NCBI RefSeq assembly: GCF_008831285.2
Contig: NW_022204508.1
Coordinates: 1,054,001-1,118,000, forward strand
DNA from: Nymphaea colorata
Taxonomy: Eukaryota > Streptophyta > Magnoliopsida > Nymphaeales > Nymphaeaceae
DNA length: 64,000 nucleotides
Direction of reading: 5' to 3'
The notes below the pieces were generated by a model, which made no database searches, was not told where the DNA came from, and saw nothing but the letters and a program-made list of their open reading frames with translations. Positions 1 to 10,775 of the stretch are shown here, piece after piece. The position numbers and the translations under genes were made by a program. Each line of letters opens with the position of its first letter. Position 1 is the first letter of the stretch.

Positions 1-400
1 TTAGGGATGCCATTATGTTCAATTCGGATTAGATATCCTACCGAACCGTTTCCAAAAAAAAAATAATGTCTGATTAAGTAATCGGATCGGATTCAGATTT
101 AAGAAATGACATCCGATGGGTTCGGATATCGATTCAGTTCAACAAATATCCTATATTCAAAGATTTTACATATTGAAAATCGGCTAAATTCGGTTCAGAA
201 TTTGGACTAGGATTCAAATTCAGATATGAATTTTAAAATGGGATATGGATAGTGAAATTGGATTTCGGATTTGGATTCGGATATGACTTTTCCTTGTTTG
301 TATTTGAATCTGAATATTTGGATATCTGAATAAATGGATAAGTTAAGAGTATATCCAATTCGAATCTGATTCGTTGACATCTTTATTCATATTAGTTTAA
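1..400. repeat. TCGGAT/GGATTCGG-rich repeat, left arm of an inverted pair
   Basis: AT-rich DNA full of TTCGGAT, GGATATC and GGATTCGG words. The same words occur in reverse complement (ATCCGAA, GAATCCGAA) at about 1690-2230, so the two stretches form a loose inverted pair around a 1.3-kb spacer. The first bases (TTAGGGATG) resemble a hAT-type terminus, but no matching end was found, so the element class is not settled. No coding potential was seen. Confidence 0.55.
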
Positions 401-778
401 CGCTTACTAACATATTAGGATGTTCAAATATTTTTTAAAATATTTTTTTCTAAGCACACATTGTGATAATAGCCATGTTAGAAATTGGTTCAAGTTTTCC
501 TTTGTGGCAATGGTGGTTTCACTTACATCATCCATATTTCAGTGCAAATTCTTTTATATGTCCCGCCACTTAAATGATACTCCTTTGCCCCACAAGAAAA
601 AAAAATGGAAAGTTTGAAAGCAACCCAATGAACAAGCAATGTAATATTCACTTAAACGCACAAAAAGAGAAAAGAGAGAGAAGAGCAGACAGGTTAACAA
701 GCAAAGGGCGCAGATGTGATATGAACCCGCAAAAAAGGGGCAGCTGTCGGTCACTAGATGTTTTTTATTCATAGCAAG
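401..778. other. AT-rich spacer, no gene seen
   Basis: Only short overlapping frames without family resemblance are present. It forms part of the spacer between the two inverted GAATCC-rich arms. Confidence 0.5.
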
Positions 779-1147
779 TAGGGCTGCACAATGAGTAAAG
801 CCAGCTTGAGCTCATCTTGAACTCTCTCATCAAAACGCGACTTCAACTCGGCTTGTTTATAAACGACTCAAGCTCGAGTTCAAATGTATGCTTGAAATGT
901 TAATGAGTCCAGTTTGAATTGTAAAAGCATGACTCAGCTCGACTACATAATAAATGTTGAATTATAATGAAAAAATAGTTAAACGAATAGTAATTAAACG
1001 AGTTGATTGAGTTAAACAAATTAAAAGAAACAAGTCATGCTTAACACAAACAAAGCTCAATGAGTCGAGTTCAACCTCAAGCTTGACTTTTTTGAGTGAA
1101 GCCACATCGTGCTGGCCCAATTCAAGCTCGGCTCGTATGCAGCCCTA
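779..1147. mobile_element. Non-autonomous hAT element, 369 bp
   Basis: The element starts TAGGGCTGCA and ends with the exact inverse TGCAGCCCTA, a 10-bp terminal inverted repeat. It is flanked by imperfect 8-bp duplications (ATAGCAAG left, CTAGTAAG right, 6 of 8 alike), which fits an old hAT insertion. The interior has GAGCTCGAG/CTCGACT words like those near both ends of the 6.5-kb hAT element at 46329-52829, whose termini share the TAGGGCTG core. It is therefore probably a deletion derivative mobilised by the same transposase family. It has no coding capacity. Confidence 0.75.
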
Positions 1148-1480
1148 CTAGTAAGTCATTGCCTGTGGTCACTACTTTCTATCTGTCAGTCGAAAAAAGG
1201 AGTTGAGATAGCAAAAAAGAGAGAGATCTTACTTTATTATATTTCAGCACTAAGGGAAAGTAGCATCACTAACATTCCTTGTAGCGTGCCTTCTACCTCC
1301 CTCTCTCTCTCTCTCTCTCTCTCTGTCAAAAATTTTCTCCTCCCATTTTCTCTCTCTCCCTCTGTCTGACTGTCTCTCTTTCTCTCGATCGACATGAAAC
1401 TGAAAAAAAAAAAGAATGGAAGGAGAAAAATTTTCACATATATATATAGAGAGAGAGTTGCTTTCTAGTGACGATAATTC
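1148..1480. repeat. CT-rich simple sequence
   Basis: Contains a (CT)n run at about 1303-1325 followed by degenerate CT-rich sequence to about 1390, and a short TATA/GAGA run at 1438-1456. Nothing gene-like is visible. Confidence 0.7.
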
Positions 1481-2053
1481 ATGCGCAAGGACTTAATTAG
1501 GTTGGATATATCTGAATATTAACCTTATTTTGAATCCATTTAACTGGATCTAGTTAAAAAATGATCCCTTCGTAGCCAAATTCGATCTACTAAAGATCCA
1601 ACCCAGTTATGTTTAAATTTGGGATCTCATGCTGTCGAAATTCAGCTATAAAAGATAAAGCCCAAGACCGAATCAAAATAGACACAATCCTGATAGCTCA
1701 AATACAAAAGAATTGAATCCAATGTGAATCCAAACCATTGATGATCGAGTACAAAAAATATGGTTTTGAATAGAATTGAAGCAATGCTGCGATGGGATGC
1801 TGACGGATTGGATCAGATATACCCTTAATCATATCTACTTTCTCGGATATTAACATATTCTGATTCAAATTAGGAATCTGATTTGAATACAAATGAAGAA
1901 AAGTCATATCCGAATCTGAATCCGAAATTCGATTTCACAATCTGAATCCAACTTTTATAGTATTATCTGAATCCAAATTTTGAACTGAATTTTGCCAATT
2001 TTCAAAATGTAAGAGCACTAGATATAGAATATTTATGTCAAATTAAGTCTAAC
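1481..2053. repeat. GAATCC-rich repeat, right arm of the inverted pair
   Basis: From about 1690 the sequence is rich in ATCCGAATC and TGAATCC words, the reverse complement of those in 1-400. It merges into the 440-bp tandem units that follow. No credible frame was seen. Confidence 0.5.
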
Positions 2054-3373
2054 CTAAATCGTTTTCCGAATCCAATCAGATATTTATGTACATCCAAATC
2101 CGAATCCGAATTTTATCAGAAGTCATTTCTTAAATCCAAATTCGATCTGATTTCTTAGTCGGATATTAATTTTTTTTCATATCCAATTTTTTCGAACAAT
2201 TTAGTTGGATATCCGATCCAAAACAGATATATTGATATCGCTATGATCCACCATTGAAGAACTATTTCTCTTTGCCACAGGAAGGAGAATGCCACTGGGA
2301 AACAGTGTTTTTGGCATTTGGATGGCAACTGCGACAGTTGTTTGGGAATTTTGACAGCCACTGGATGTCGTTGAAGAGCCACGACCACCTTCCACGAGTG
2401 ACAAAAGCCATTAAACAAAGCATTGTTTCTGGTGTTCGAACATCGCCAGTGAATAGGAAAAATTTTCATATTATAAAGCTCCTTCTCCGTAATCTAAATC
2501 ATTTTCCAAATCCAATCAGATCTTTATATGCATCCAATCCGAATCCGAATTTGATCAGATGTGATTTCTAAAATCCGAATCCGATTTGATTTCTTAGTCG
2601 GATATTAAATTTTTTTCCATATCCAATTTTTTCGAACCAATTTAGTCGGATATCCGATCCAAATCAGATATATTGATATCGCTATGATCCATCATTGAAG
2701 AACTATTTCTCTTCGTCACATGAAGGAGAATTTCAATGGGAAAGTGTTTTTGGCATTTGGATGGCAACTGCAACAGTTGTTTGGGAATTTTAACAGCCAC
2801 TGGATGCGGTTGAAGAGCCACGACCACCTTCCATGAGTGACAAAAGCCATTAAAGAAAGCATTGTTTCTGGTGTTGGAACATCGCCAGTGAATAGGAAAA
2901 AAATTTCACATTATAAAGCTCCTTCACCGTAATCTAAATCATTTTCCGACTCCAATCAGATATTTATATACATCCAAATCCGAATCCGAATTTTATCATA
3001 TGTCATTTCTAAAATCCGAATTCGATCTGATTTCTTAGTCGGATATTAAATTTTTTTCCATATCCAATTTTTTCGAACCAATTTAGTTGGATATCCGATC
3101 CAAATCAGATATATTGATATCGCTATGATCCATCATTGAAGAACTAGTTCTCTTTGCCACAGGAAGGAGAATGCCATTAGGAAACAGTGTTTTTGGCATT
3201 TGGATGGCAACTGCGACAGTTGTTTGGGAATTTTGACGGCCACGGGATGCCATTGAAGAGCCATGACCACCTTCCACGAGTGACAAAAGCCATTAAAGAA
3301 AGCATTGTTTCTGGTGTTGGAACATTGCCAGTGAATAGGAAAAAATTTTCACATTATAAATCTCCTTTACCAT
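2054..3373. repeat. Three tandem 440-bp units
   Basis: The anchor TAAATC followed by TTTTCC and CCAATCAGAT recurs at about 2054, 2494 and 2934, exactly 440 bp apart. Each unit holds a GAATCC-rich half and a half with TTTTTGGCATTTGGATGG, GACAAAAGCCATTAAA and CATTGTTTCTGGTGTT. Units differ by scattered substitutions and small indels. Open frames of about 65-105 codons repeat with the unit and run in opposing directions, so I read them as by-products of the repeat. Confidence 0.85.
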
Positions 3374-3606
3374 CCTTTTTCTGCCAGCAACTTTGGCCTT
3401 CCTTTGCTTCAGATCCAAAGCCATGTGCACGATTTCATTTCCTTCTTCTACATTATGTAAAGTCAGCTATCACTGGTCCAGGTTGCTGTCACGCCTGTCA
3501 CATTACGGAGATAATCTAAAACTTTAAATTATATGAGCTTGCCCCATGAGACTCGAGTCACTGACCCATGAACCTGGGTTTACTCGACTTCTTCTAGATC
3601 GAAGTA
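3374..3606. other. Unassigned spacer
   Basis: Mixed-composition DNA between the 440-bp array and a GC-rich patch. No gene or repeat recognised. Confidence 0.4.
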
Positions 3607-3740
3607 GGCCTGGGCTCTGGGCCGGGTCGCCGGCGGGTACCCGGTACCCGGCCTGGAATGGGCCTGGGTCTGGTAACGATTTGCGCTCGTCGGGCCGGGT
3701 CCCAGTTAGAAGTTGGGGCCCGTTAAGGCCCGATAGCCAT
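3607..3740. repeat. GC-rich GGGCCGGG patch, possible hAT end
   Basis: Abruptly GC-rich (TAGGCCTGGGC, GGGCCGGGT, CGGGTACCCGG). The same kind of sequence returns at 4425-4462 (GGGCCGGGTAGTGGGCC). TAGGCCTGGGC would suit a hAT-type terminus, and the pair could frame an element holding the exon-like frame at 4136. No matched inverted end or target duplication was found. Confidence 0.35.
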
Positions 3741-4135
3741 TAGGTCGAAATAACTTGACTTGAGTCTTTCCCTTTTCATTTGAAAGGGACATATCTGTGC
3801 CTGTCCGATCCACCGACCACCGTCGCTTCCGTCGCACTGCTGGTCTACACTGTCACCATCGTCGCACTGCTGGTTTGTCACAGTCGACCTCCGGTCCACC
3901 ACCGACGCACCTCATGGCAGACTATTGAACTAACAAGCTTTGGTGGGGGGGGGGCACACTTCGTCGCGGCAGGTAAGATCAGCCCCAAACCCCATCCGGT
4001 GGTTCTCCTTTCCTTCTGCCCAATCCATCCCCATCATAAGCCAAACGAGAGAGAGGGATTCCAAATTCATATCTGAAGATTTCTGGGGCACAAGAGACAC
4101 TGCCACATCGCAGTAGGTTTGGCAGGGAGAAGTCA

Positions 4136-4450
4136 ATGGATGGCAGCAGCCTCCATCATCAGACGCAGAAGCACATGAGACCCATGGAGCAGCATCCTCC
4201 TCCTCCACCACCTCAGGGACCTTGGAGTTCCCCCCAGTTCCAGTGTCATCAGTCACACCCTCCTCCTCCTCTTCCCTATCATCATTATCTTCACCATCAG
4301 CAGCATCAGCTTCTGCAACCACCCCAGCGCCAATGGATTCTGCCTCCTGACCACCCGCAGATGCAGTTTGCGCACCCTCATCCGCCTCCTCCACTGCTGG
4401 GGCCATCCCACTATGGTATCGCCCGGCCCGTTAATAGTTGGGCCGGGTAG
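4136..4450 (+). CDS. Proline/histidine/glutamine-rich exon-like frame, function unknown
   Basis: A 104-codon frame starting ATGGATGGCAGC with strongly biased, low-complexity composition: blocks of proline (HPPPPPPQGP near residue 20, PPPPLP near 43), histidine and glutamine (HHQQHQ near 53). This resembles the disordered N-terminus of many plant nuclear or RNA-binding proteins, but I do not recognise the family. The preceding 150 bp could be a 5' leader. Near codon 95 the composition switches to GGGCCGGGT-type sequence like 3607-3740, so the original exon probably ended or was cut there; a GT follows CACTATG at about 4413. It may be the first exon of a host gene or an exon captured by a transposon. 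No later exons could be traced. Confidence 0.35.
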   Translation: MDGSSLHHQTQKHMRPMEQHPPPPPPQGPWSSPQFQCHQSHPPPPLPYHHYLHHQQHQLLQPPQRQWILPPDHPQMQFAHPHPPPPLLGPSHYGIARPVNSWAG

Positions 4451-5574
4451 TGGGCCGACCCGATTCAAATACTCCACGCTGCCAAAAACCTGCCAGGATG
4501 CTTCCCCAGTAAATCAATCCCTCTTCTACAACTCTGATGATGGAACCTTCTTTTCCCATATTTTATTTTCTAAGCAGAATGAATCACACCTACTTTTCCT
4601 TCTTTAAGTAGTGATTTTATACCCATTGACTTTTTCCATTAATCCGAATTCATTGATGGCTTTTTCTTTTTATTTGAAGGTAAATGATGAAAATGGCATA
4701 GGCAATTGAAGATTCTGAATTCTGGCGAGCTTGAAGGATTATTTTGATTCTGTGTTGTTCTATAGAATGACATGGTTTATATTTGCTTTCACTGAATTTT
4801 TGCTACATTTAAAATGTTGATTATTCTTTCTTTTTCTTGAAACTGAACTGAAAGTTTGCTTGTTCGTATTTGTATCGATCGATCTGGACTTCATGCTTTT
4901 TGGCCTCCTTTCAAAGTGGCCAGAACTCAAGATTCTTTTTACCTAACATAGAACATCTGGCAGAGGGTTTTTTGTTTGGCTTCTTAAGTTATTCGGACAT
5001 TCAAGGGTTGTTTGGTAACAAAAAAAGTTTATAATATTATATGAATACGCTAAAAACGGGGTAAATTGATAAAACACTTTAATAAGTGTTTCAAGAATCT
5101 TACCCCAATCTTTATGATATATTCATGAAACAGTTACAAAATGTTTCCTGTTCAATTCAGCAATTCAAGTCTACAGCAATCTATGAAGTTCCTCTTCTCA
5201 TGTATCTATGGTTGGTTAGATTTTCTAACTAAAATTTACATATATAAGATTTCTTTTCTATGTGATAGAAGGTGTAATGCACTAAATGTAAAAGGAAAAA
5301 AGTTCTTTGCAGTTGTTGATAATGATAAAGAATTTACTTTTCACTATTTATTCATGTTCAACTATAATGAGTTGCAAAACAAAAAGGTACCAGTTTTGTA
5401 AAATTTGAAGCTGGGATTGGTTGTAGGGAGATGCTATTGTCACTCATTTATAAAGAAAACTTGGAAACGGGCCTCCTTTTGTATTCTTAATCAAATAACA
5501 TCCTTATTCTATTAGATTTTCCATCGATTCTCTTGTGGATAGGAACCACAAACTTTTTTCTAGCACATAAACAA
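4451..5574. other. AT-rich stretch without recognised gene
   Basis: T-rich, intron-like or intergenic sequence. A phrase AAGGGTTGTTTGGTAAC near 4994 resembles the end of a PIF- or hAT-type element, but no inverted partner was found. An 86-codon frame at 5141-5401 has no family resemblance. Confidence 0.4.
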
Positions 5575-5763
5575 CAGCCACCGTATTTATTCTCCAATAA
5601 ATTCTAGATGAAAGAGGTCGAATTGTAGTTTCAAAATTTTAACATGGGTAAAAATATATATTTTTAAAAAATTTTATATAGGATACTTTTCTATGTAAAT
5701 TTGCGTATATATATTTTTTTTGAAGGGGGGCCTCGGCCCTTTCCAGCTCCCTGGCTCCAGCCC
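5575..5763 (-). mobile_element. MITE of the CAGGGGCGGAG family, reverse orientation
   Basis: Read on the minus strand it starts GGGCTGGAGCCAGGGAG, runs through a CCCCCCTTCAAAAAAAA stretch and AT-rich DNA with TCAAAATTT-like words, and ends near GGTGGCTG. The order matches the better-preserved copies at 37816-37990 and 60662-60824. Ends are eroded and no clean target duplication was seen. Confidence 0.5.
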
Positions 5764-7074
5764 TACTATTCATAAAGAATCTATTTTATTTGTCACTGCA
5801 GGTTGAAACTAATAGCTTTGTATGTTCAAGGAATAAATGCAATTGAAAAGCATTGGTGGCACATATTTAATATACTAGTCTATGACAACTAGAAAACACC
5901 ACTACTGATCGTGAGACACACCACATGCCATCTATATTTGATGGCAGATGAAAAGTGCCACTAAAGACTTTACAATGGCACATATTTATGTCATCATTGA
6001 TACTGTATGCAACCCAAGAATGCCGCAAAAGACCTTTCACTATTTCCAGCAATAGTGTGCTTATGTATGCGAATCTACATAAAAGTTGGCAAAATATTTA
6101 GACCACTTGGATAAAGAATAAAAGCTAGATCCATTAAAATACATTATTAAATATGCTTTTACCAATCTAACCTGGTAGATATGATCTTAAGAGTGATTTT
6201 ATGAGAAATATATATTAAGTTGATCATTTTTTATTTTAATAATGTTTTCGTCGAATAAAGAATGAACGGCTCTTATTACATCAAAAGTTTAATTGTAGAA
6301 AGTTCAAATTTTGTCTAAAAATAACTTTAACTAGAACATGTTTTACATTAAATTAAATTTGTAATTAGAAACAGATTAAGAGGTTCACATTGGTTTAAAA
6401 CACTTTTTATCGCTAATTTAAGTAGTCTATATTATATCCCTTAATGATCGGCCGATGAACCACGTTCTTTTCTTATTTCTTTTTCCTTTTTCATTTTTTT
6501 AATCACAGCCGATAGCATCGCTGTGGTCTAGCATCGGTAGGGGGAGGCTGCTGTCATGCCTGTCACAGCCGTTGAGGAGAAGGCGATGGTGGTTATGGAC
6601 TCCCACAATTGGTGTTGTTTTTTTCATCATTTGGCAAAACAAAGGAGGCTGTCGCCTCCCCGGCGCAGCGATTTCACTGGCAGCAAGCAAGGCAGGGCAG
6701 TAGTAGGTCACCTCTTGGGGTACACAACAGGTTCCATTGCCTCAATTTTTTGTTTAATGAAGAAATAATAAACGAAGGGAGGGAGGACACCTGCCCCCTC
6801 ACCACTGAAGCCTGTTGCTAGCGAGTTCCCCATCGAGCATCAAGCTTCATTTTCATTTACATTTTTTGTTTTAAAAAAAAGCATGAATAGTTGAAAGCAG
6901 TCGAGCGATTTCCAATGCAAATCAGCTGAGGTGTAGGGTCCCTCCCTTTTAATACGAAAAAATAAAAAATGAATGAGGATATCGTAAAGAAACCAGAAAA
7001 GACATGAGGAAACCTGGCAGCCTACAGAAGGCAAAACACAAAAAATGAAAAACTTTTAAGACCACCACCTTATA
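5764..7074. other. Unassigned DNA without credible gene
   Basis: Mostly AT-rich. A short GC-richer patch at about 6500-6840 (GCCTGTCACAGCC, CTGTCGCCTCCCC) has overlapping 60-70-codon frames on both strands, none with a recognisable motif. Confidence 0.4.
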
Positions 7075-9100
7075 GAATTTTCCTGAATGGGGAAAAGAAG
7101 CATATCAATGACCTCACCACTAGGATTGTAATCCTTGAAACAACCTTTCTTTCCAAACCCCATCCCAGGAATGCTCCCATACCTTCTATTCTACCATTGC
7201 CAACTGTCTTTTTCAGCTTATTCCTCCACACAATAGGTGCTGAGATAAAACAAACCCGTTGGCCTCGAGACAAAAATTGATTAAAGACAACTCCCAAAAA
7301 TTCCTCTGCAGACCAAGCAAGACCGCTCACTGCAACGCGGAGCCCCTTTATCCTTATCCCCAGTTCTCTAGAACACATAACAATGGCCACTTTCTGCAAT
7401 CCATTACGATAAGAACATATGGATTCTACCACCATATACACATTGGATGGCACTTTCCCTTGATCTGATTGAATACCTGTCGAAAACCACAGTCTCATCT
7501 CTCTTTTATGCTTTTGAATACACCTTACATTTTCAGTCATCAAACAGAAATCTTTCCACACATAATAAAATATATATCTTCTATCCTTTTCAGAATTAGT
7601 GTTCACCCTCTCCTTTCTCTCTTTCCAAATCATCCAGATGATAATCGGGAAAAGGAGACACCAACATTTCTTTACCCAACTACTGCCAAAATGTTTCATT
7701 CTCCACCAATCATACTCTTTCTTTATCGAACTAAAAGAAGGAATAAAGATATTAAATTTCCTACCACAGATTTCTTCACATAAGAAGAAAACTCACAACA
7801 TCCAAACAGATGAAAAGAAGACTTTTCCCTTTTTTTTACAAAGGACACATCTATTGGCTATAGATATTCCAAAATGTTTGATTCTATCTTGCATCAAAAA
7901 TCTCCCTTCTAAAGCCAGGAAAGAGCACCATTTAGCATGAGGAATTGCTTTACAACACAATAGGGACTTTCTCCATTCTAAAATTGGTCTTTTCCTCATA
8001 ACAGTCAGTCTGCAATTCATATTTTGAGGACCCCATAAGAGATTATCTTGGTCATCAGAGAGTCTTGACATCTCACCCATTTGCTTAATCCAGATCGATC
8101 TAGGTGGGGCTAAGTTTCTACATCCCATTGAATTTGATGACTAACTGCCAGCCAGTTATCCAGGACACCTTTCCAACTCCATGACATATTTGAAATTTTT
8201 CTACAAGTCCAAAGACTGTCACAATCCAAATATTTTAACTCTTCATAAGCAGACCATAAAGAGGTTGCTAAGATAGGATTTTAGCAAGATATAGAAGACG
8301 AGCAGAATTGAATGTCCATAGATTGACAAAACCTGCTCCCCCTTCTTCCATGGGACCACACAATTGATCCCAGCTGATAGAATGAAGTCTCTTACTTCCG
8401 TCTTGCTCTCCCCGAACAAAAAAACATGCACATATTCTTGAGATATCTCTTACAACAGAATTAGGAATCTTAAAGCATCTCATCCAAAATCCTATAACAC
8501 TTTCAATAAAATGATTTATTAAGAATGCTTTACCCTAGAAAGAAAGTAATCTGCTTTTCCATAGCACCTATTTCTTCTAGGTAATCTGCTTTTCCATAGC
8601 ACCTGTTTCTTCAAGATCTGCTCCCTTAAAGGGCCACAATATTGAACAGGGAAAGAGCCCGTAGATAGCGGCACCCCTAAATAGGAGATAGGCAAAGGCA
8701 CCGCTCAACAAACATTAAAACCTCCACACGAAAAACAACAAAACGGGACTTTGAGTGGTTTATTTCCAAACCTTCATTCACCGGAAAATCAGCAAACACA
8801 GCTTTGATTGCTAGAATGGAATCTTTTTCAGCAGTTGAACACAACATTTTATCATCAGCAAAGAAGGAAGCAGGGTAGATTAAATTCTATTGACTAACTC
8901 TCGGCACCTTCAAAGCCCCTCGAAATTTTTCCCATTGAAGTTTTCTAGCAAGGGTCTCCATCAGAAAAATAAACAGAAAAGGAGAAATAGGATCACCTTG
9001 TCGAAGTCCACGCTAGGCAGTAAAAAAAGTCATGCTCCCTACCATTTACCAGAATTGCATATGAAGGCATCGTCACGTATAAAATAACACCATTAACCCA
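7075..9100 (-). pseudogene. L1-type LINE reverse transcriptase relic, 5'-truncated
   Basis: Read on the minus strand from about 9100, the order is that of a plant L1 ORF2: AILVNG, then RGLRQGDPISPFLFIFLMET (about 9010), then FFADDKML (the YADD-box catalytic aspartates, about 8860), then YLGVPL (about 8690) of the thumb region. A zf-RVT-like stretch follows (EWRKSLLCCKAIPHAKW, CVLCKK, about 7980-7850), then the terminal IIIWMIWKERKERV (about 7640). Endonuclease and early RT motifs are missing, cut off where an LTR-like fragment begins near 9105. Several stops and frameshifts break the frame, and codon changes are spread throughout, so it is a dead copy. No poly-A tail (poly-T here) was identified at the left end. 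Confidence 0.85.
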
Positions 9101-9104
9101 ATGC

Positions 9105-9720
9105 TTTGAAAAATTTAAAAATCATTTAAAAATACTTGAAAATCGCATGAAAATGTTGTTAAATTAAACAAAATCAAATTTTGAGTTTTGGCTCTAAAAC
9201 TCTCTATAAATACCCCACAATTTTCTCTTGGCATGAGCTAAACCTTGGAGAACTTCTAGTGATTTTTACTTGAAAATATAGAGTTTTCTTAGCTCTCTCT
9301 TCCCATTTCTTTATTCTTTTCTTCTTCTTCCTCTCTAACCTTGGAAGCAAGCTTCACCAAGTTCAAACTCTTTAAGGAGTACAACAAAATTCATCATATT
9401 GAAACTTCACTCAAGGCAACCCCAGGACCATCAGGAGAAGGAGACTCATTCATAAAATCATTTATATTAGAGGTAACTAGTCCTCCTCTTATTTCATTTA
9501 TTTTCATTTCCTCTTGCCACCTCCCAATGGTCATGCAAGAAATTTTTAAATATCTTCTATCTGGAGTTGAGAGCTATTCTTGAGTACACCAGGAGCATGA
9601 ACAACACGAAATAAATTTCATTTATTTTCAAAAATATGTTTGTTATATTGCTTTATTCACAAGAGGGATCCCTCAAATAGTTGGTAGCAAGGCATCCTAG
9701 CACGGTAGCCTAGGTGAAGC
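9105..9720 (+). mobile_element. LTR fragment related to the 16.2-25.7 kb retrotransposon
   Basis: Shares with the long LTRs the phrase TTTTGGCTC followed by CTCTATAAATACCCC (TATA box near 9204), then a CT-rich leader, then CAAGCT and GTTGAGAGCTATTC-type words that occur about 350-450 bp downstream in the LTRs. It is more diverged than the two complete LTRs are from each other, so it comes from an older or sister element. It abuts the truncated LINE on its left. Confidence 0.6.
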
Positions 9721-10082
9721 TGGGTTTCGTGGAAGTCAAAACCAACACTGAGCATGTAGGAGAAGAGGGCAGTAGGTGGCTCCGTCGTCTACTACCTGCC
9801 AACTAGACCTGGCCGTGGATGGTCTCTGACCATGTACCAATAGCGATTGCGACTGTGGCCCTAGGCCGGCCACTGGCCACATGGAGACTGGTGGTGCGCA
9901 AGCCTTAGCTGGTTTGTTCAATGCTGGTCATGCTCTTGGACCAGGCATGCCAGTATCAAGACTCTGGCCAATGCCGCCAGGCCTGGATGATGCAGACGGA
10001 TAGCGCTCGACGTAAGCTGGGTGACCTACCTAGCCGATGCCAAGGCTAGTCTATGCTAGTGGGGCTGTCTGGACTAGCCAAG
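9721..10082. repeat. CTGGCC-rich dispersed repeat
   Basis: GC-rich DNA with CCTGGCCGTGGATGG, GGCCACTGGCCACATG and GTTCAATGCTGGTCATGC. The same phrases recur at 26540-27260 and 27615-27735. Short frames read through it, but none matches a known family. Confidence 0.6.
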
Positions 10083-10775
10083 TGTTTGCATCCCAAAATT
10101 TTCACTGGTTTTGGAGTGCCCCAGAAAAATGAGGTTTTGTTTTGAAATAGGAAAGAAAGGGGACTCACCCGTCGGTACAAGGATCAAATGTTCTCAGTGC
10201 CTTTACTGGGGGTAATCAACCTGAGTGCTATGTTTACCATTGATGCATTTCGTTTTAACTTAAACATCTTTTTTATTCTATATGTGCTGTAGAAAAATAT
10301 TGAAAGTTTGATGTTTCAAACATTTGAAAAGGCTCTTGAAGAGTTGCTTGAGAATGTAAAATATTTTAGAGAAAACTAAAATTGGAAAATATCATTTGGA
10401 AAACTTGAGAAATCATTTTGAAGTCATTTTAGTGTTCTCTTAAGACTTAAAGTAGGTTTGAGATTTCGCTCTAATTTGGTTACCACCTAGTTAGAGCTCC
10501 ATCTCAACTAGCTTAAGTTCTTTGGAGTAGTGCTTGTGATCATAAGTGATATTGAGTGAAGGTGAAGCATGAATATATGTGTACATACCATCACATATAC
10601 ACATATATGATAGCTTAAGAGAAAAAGATGTATTGATTTGAAGAGAAAGAGAGATTTTAGAGGAAAAGAAAAATATACATACGTATATATGGGTATGTAT
10701 AAGAAATTATGTAAGGGAAGATATTTGTCTTGGAAAGAGGTATTAAATATTTGAAAGAGAGAAAATAGAGCAAAA
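10083..10775 (-). mobile_element. Antisense fragment of the long-LTR family
   Basis: Begins TGTTTGCATCCC, the exact inverse of the LTR end GGGATGCAAACA. It then runs backward through the inverse of the LTR 3' part: the short-exon-like phrase around GGTAATCAACC, ACTTTAAGTAGGTTTGAG, TTAGAGCTCCATCTC, and the CTCTAAAAT-rich tract. The remaining 2 kb of the LTR is absent, so this is a truncated LTR in reverse orientation. Confidence 0.75.

Noticed and set aside
3930-4406. 158-codon minus-strand acidic frame opposite the proline-rich exon
   Set aside because: The Glu/Asp-rich sequence is what CCTCCT/CATCAT repeats give in antisense; no independent evidence.
7469-7940. Plus-strand frames over the LINE relic
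   Set aside because: They are antisense to recognisable LINE zf-RVT and C-terminal sequence.
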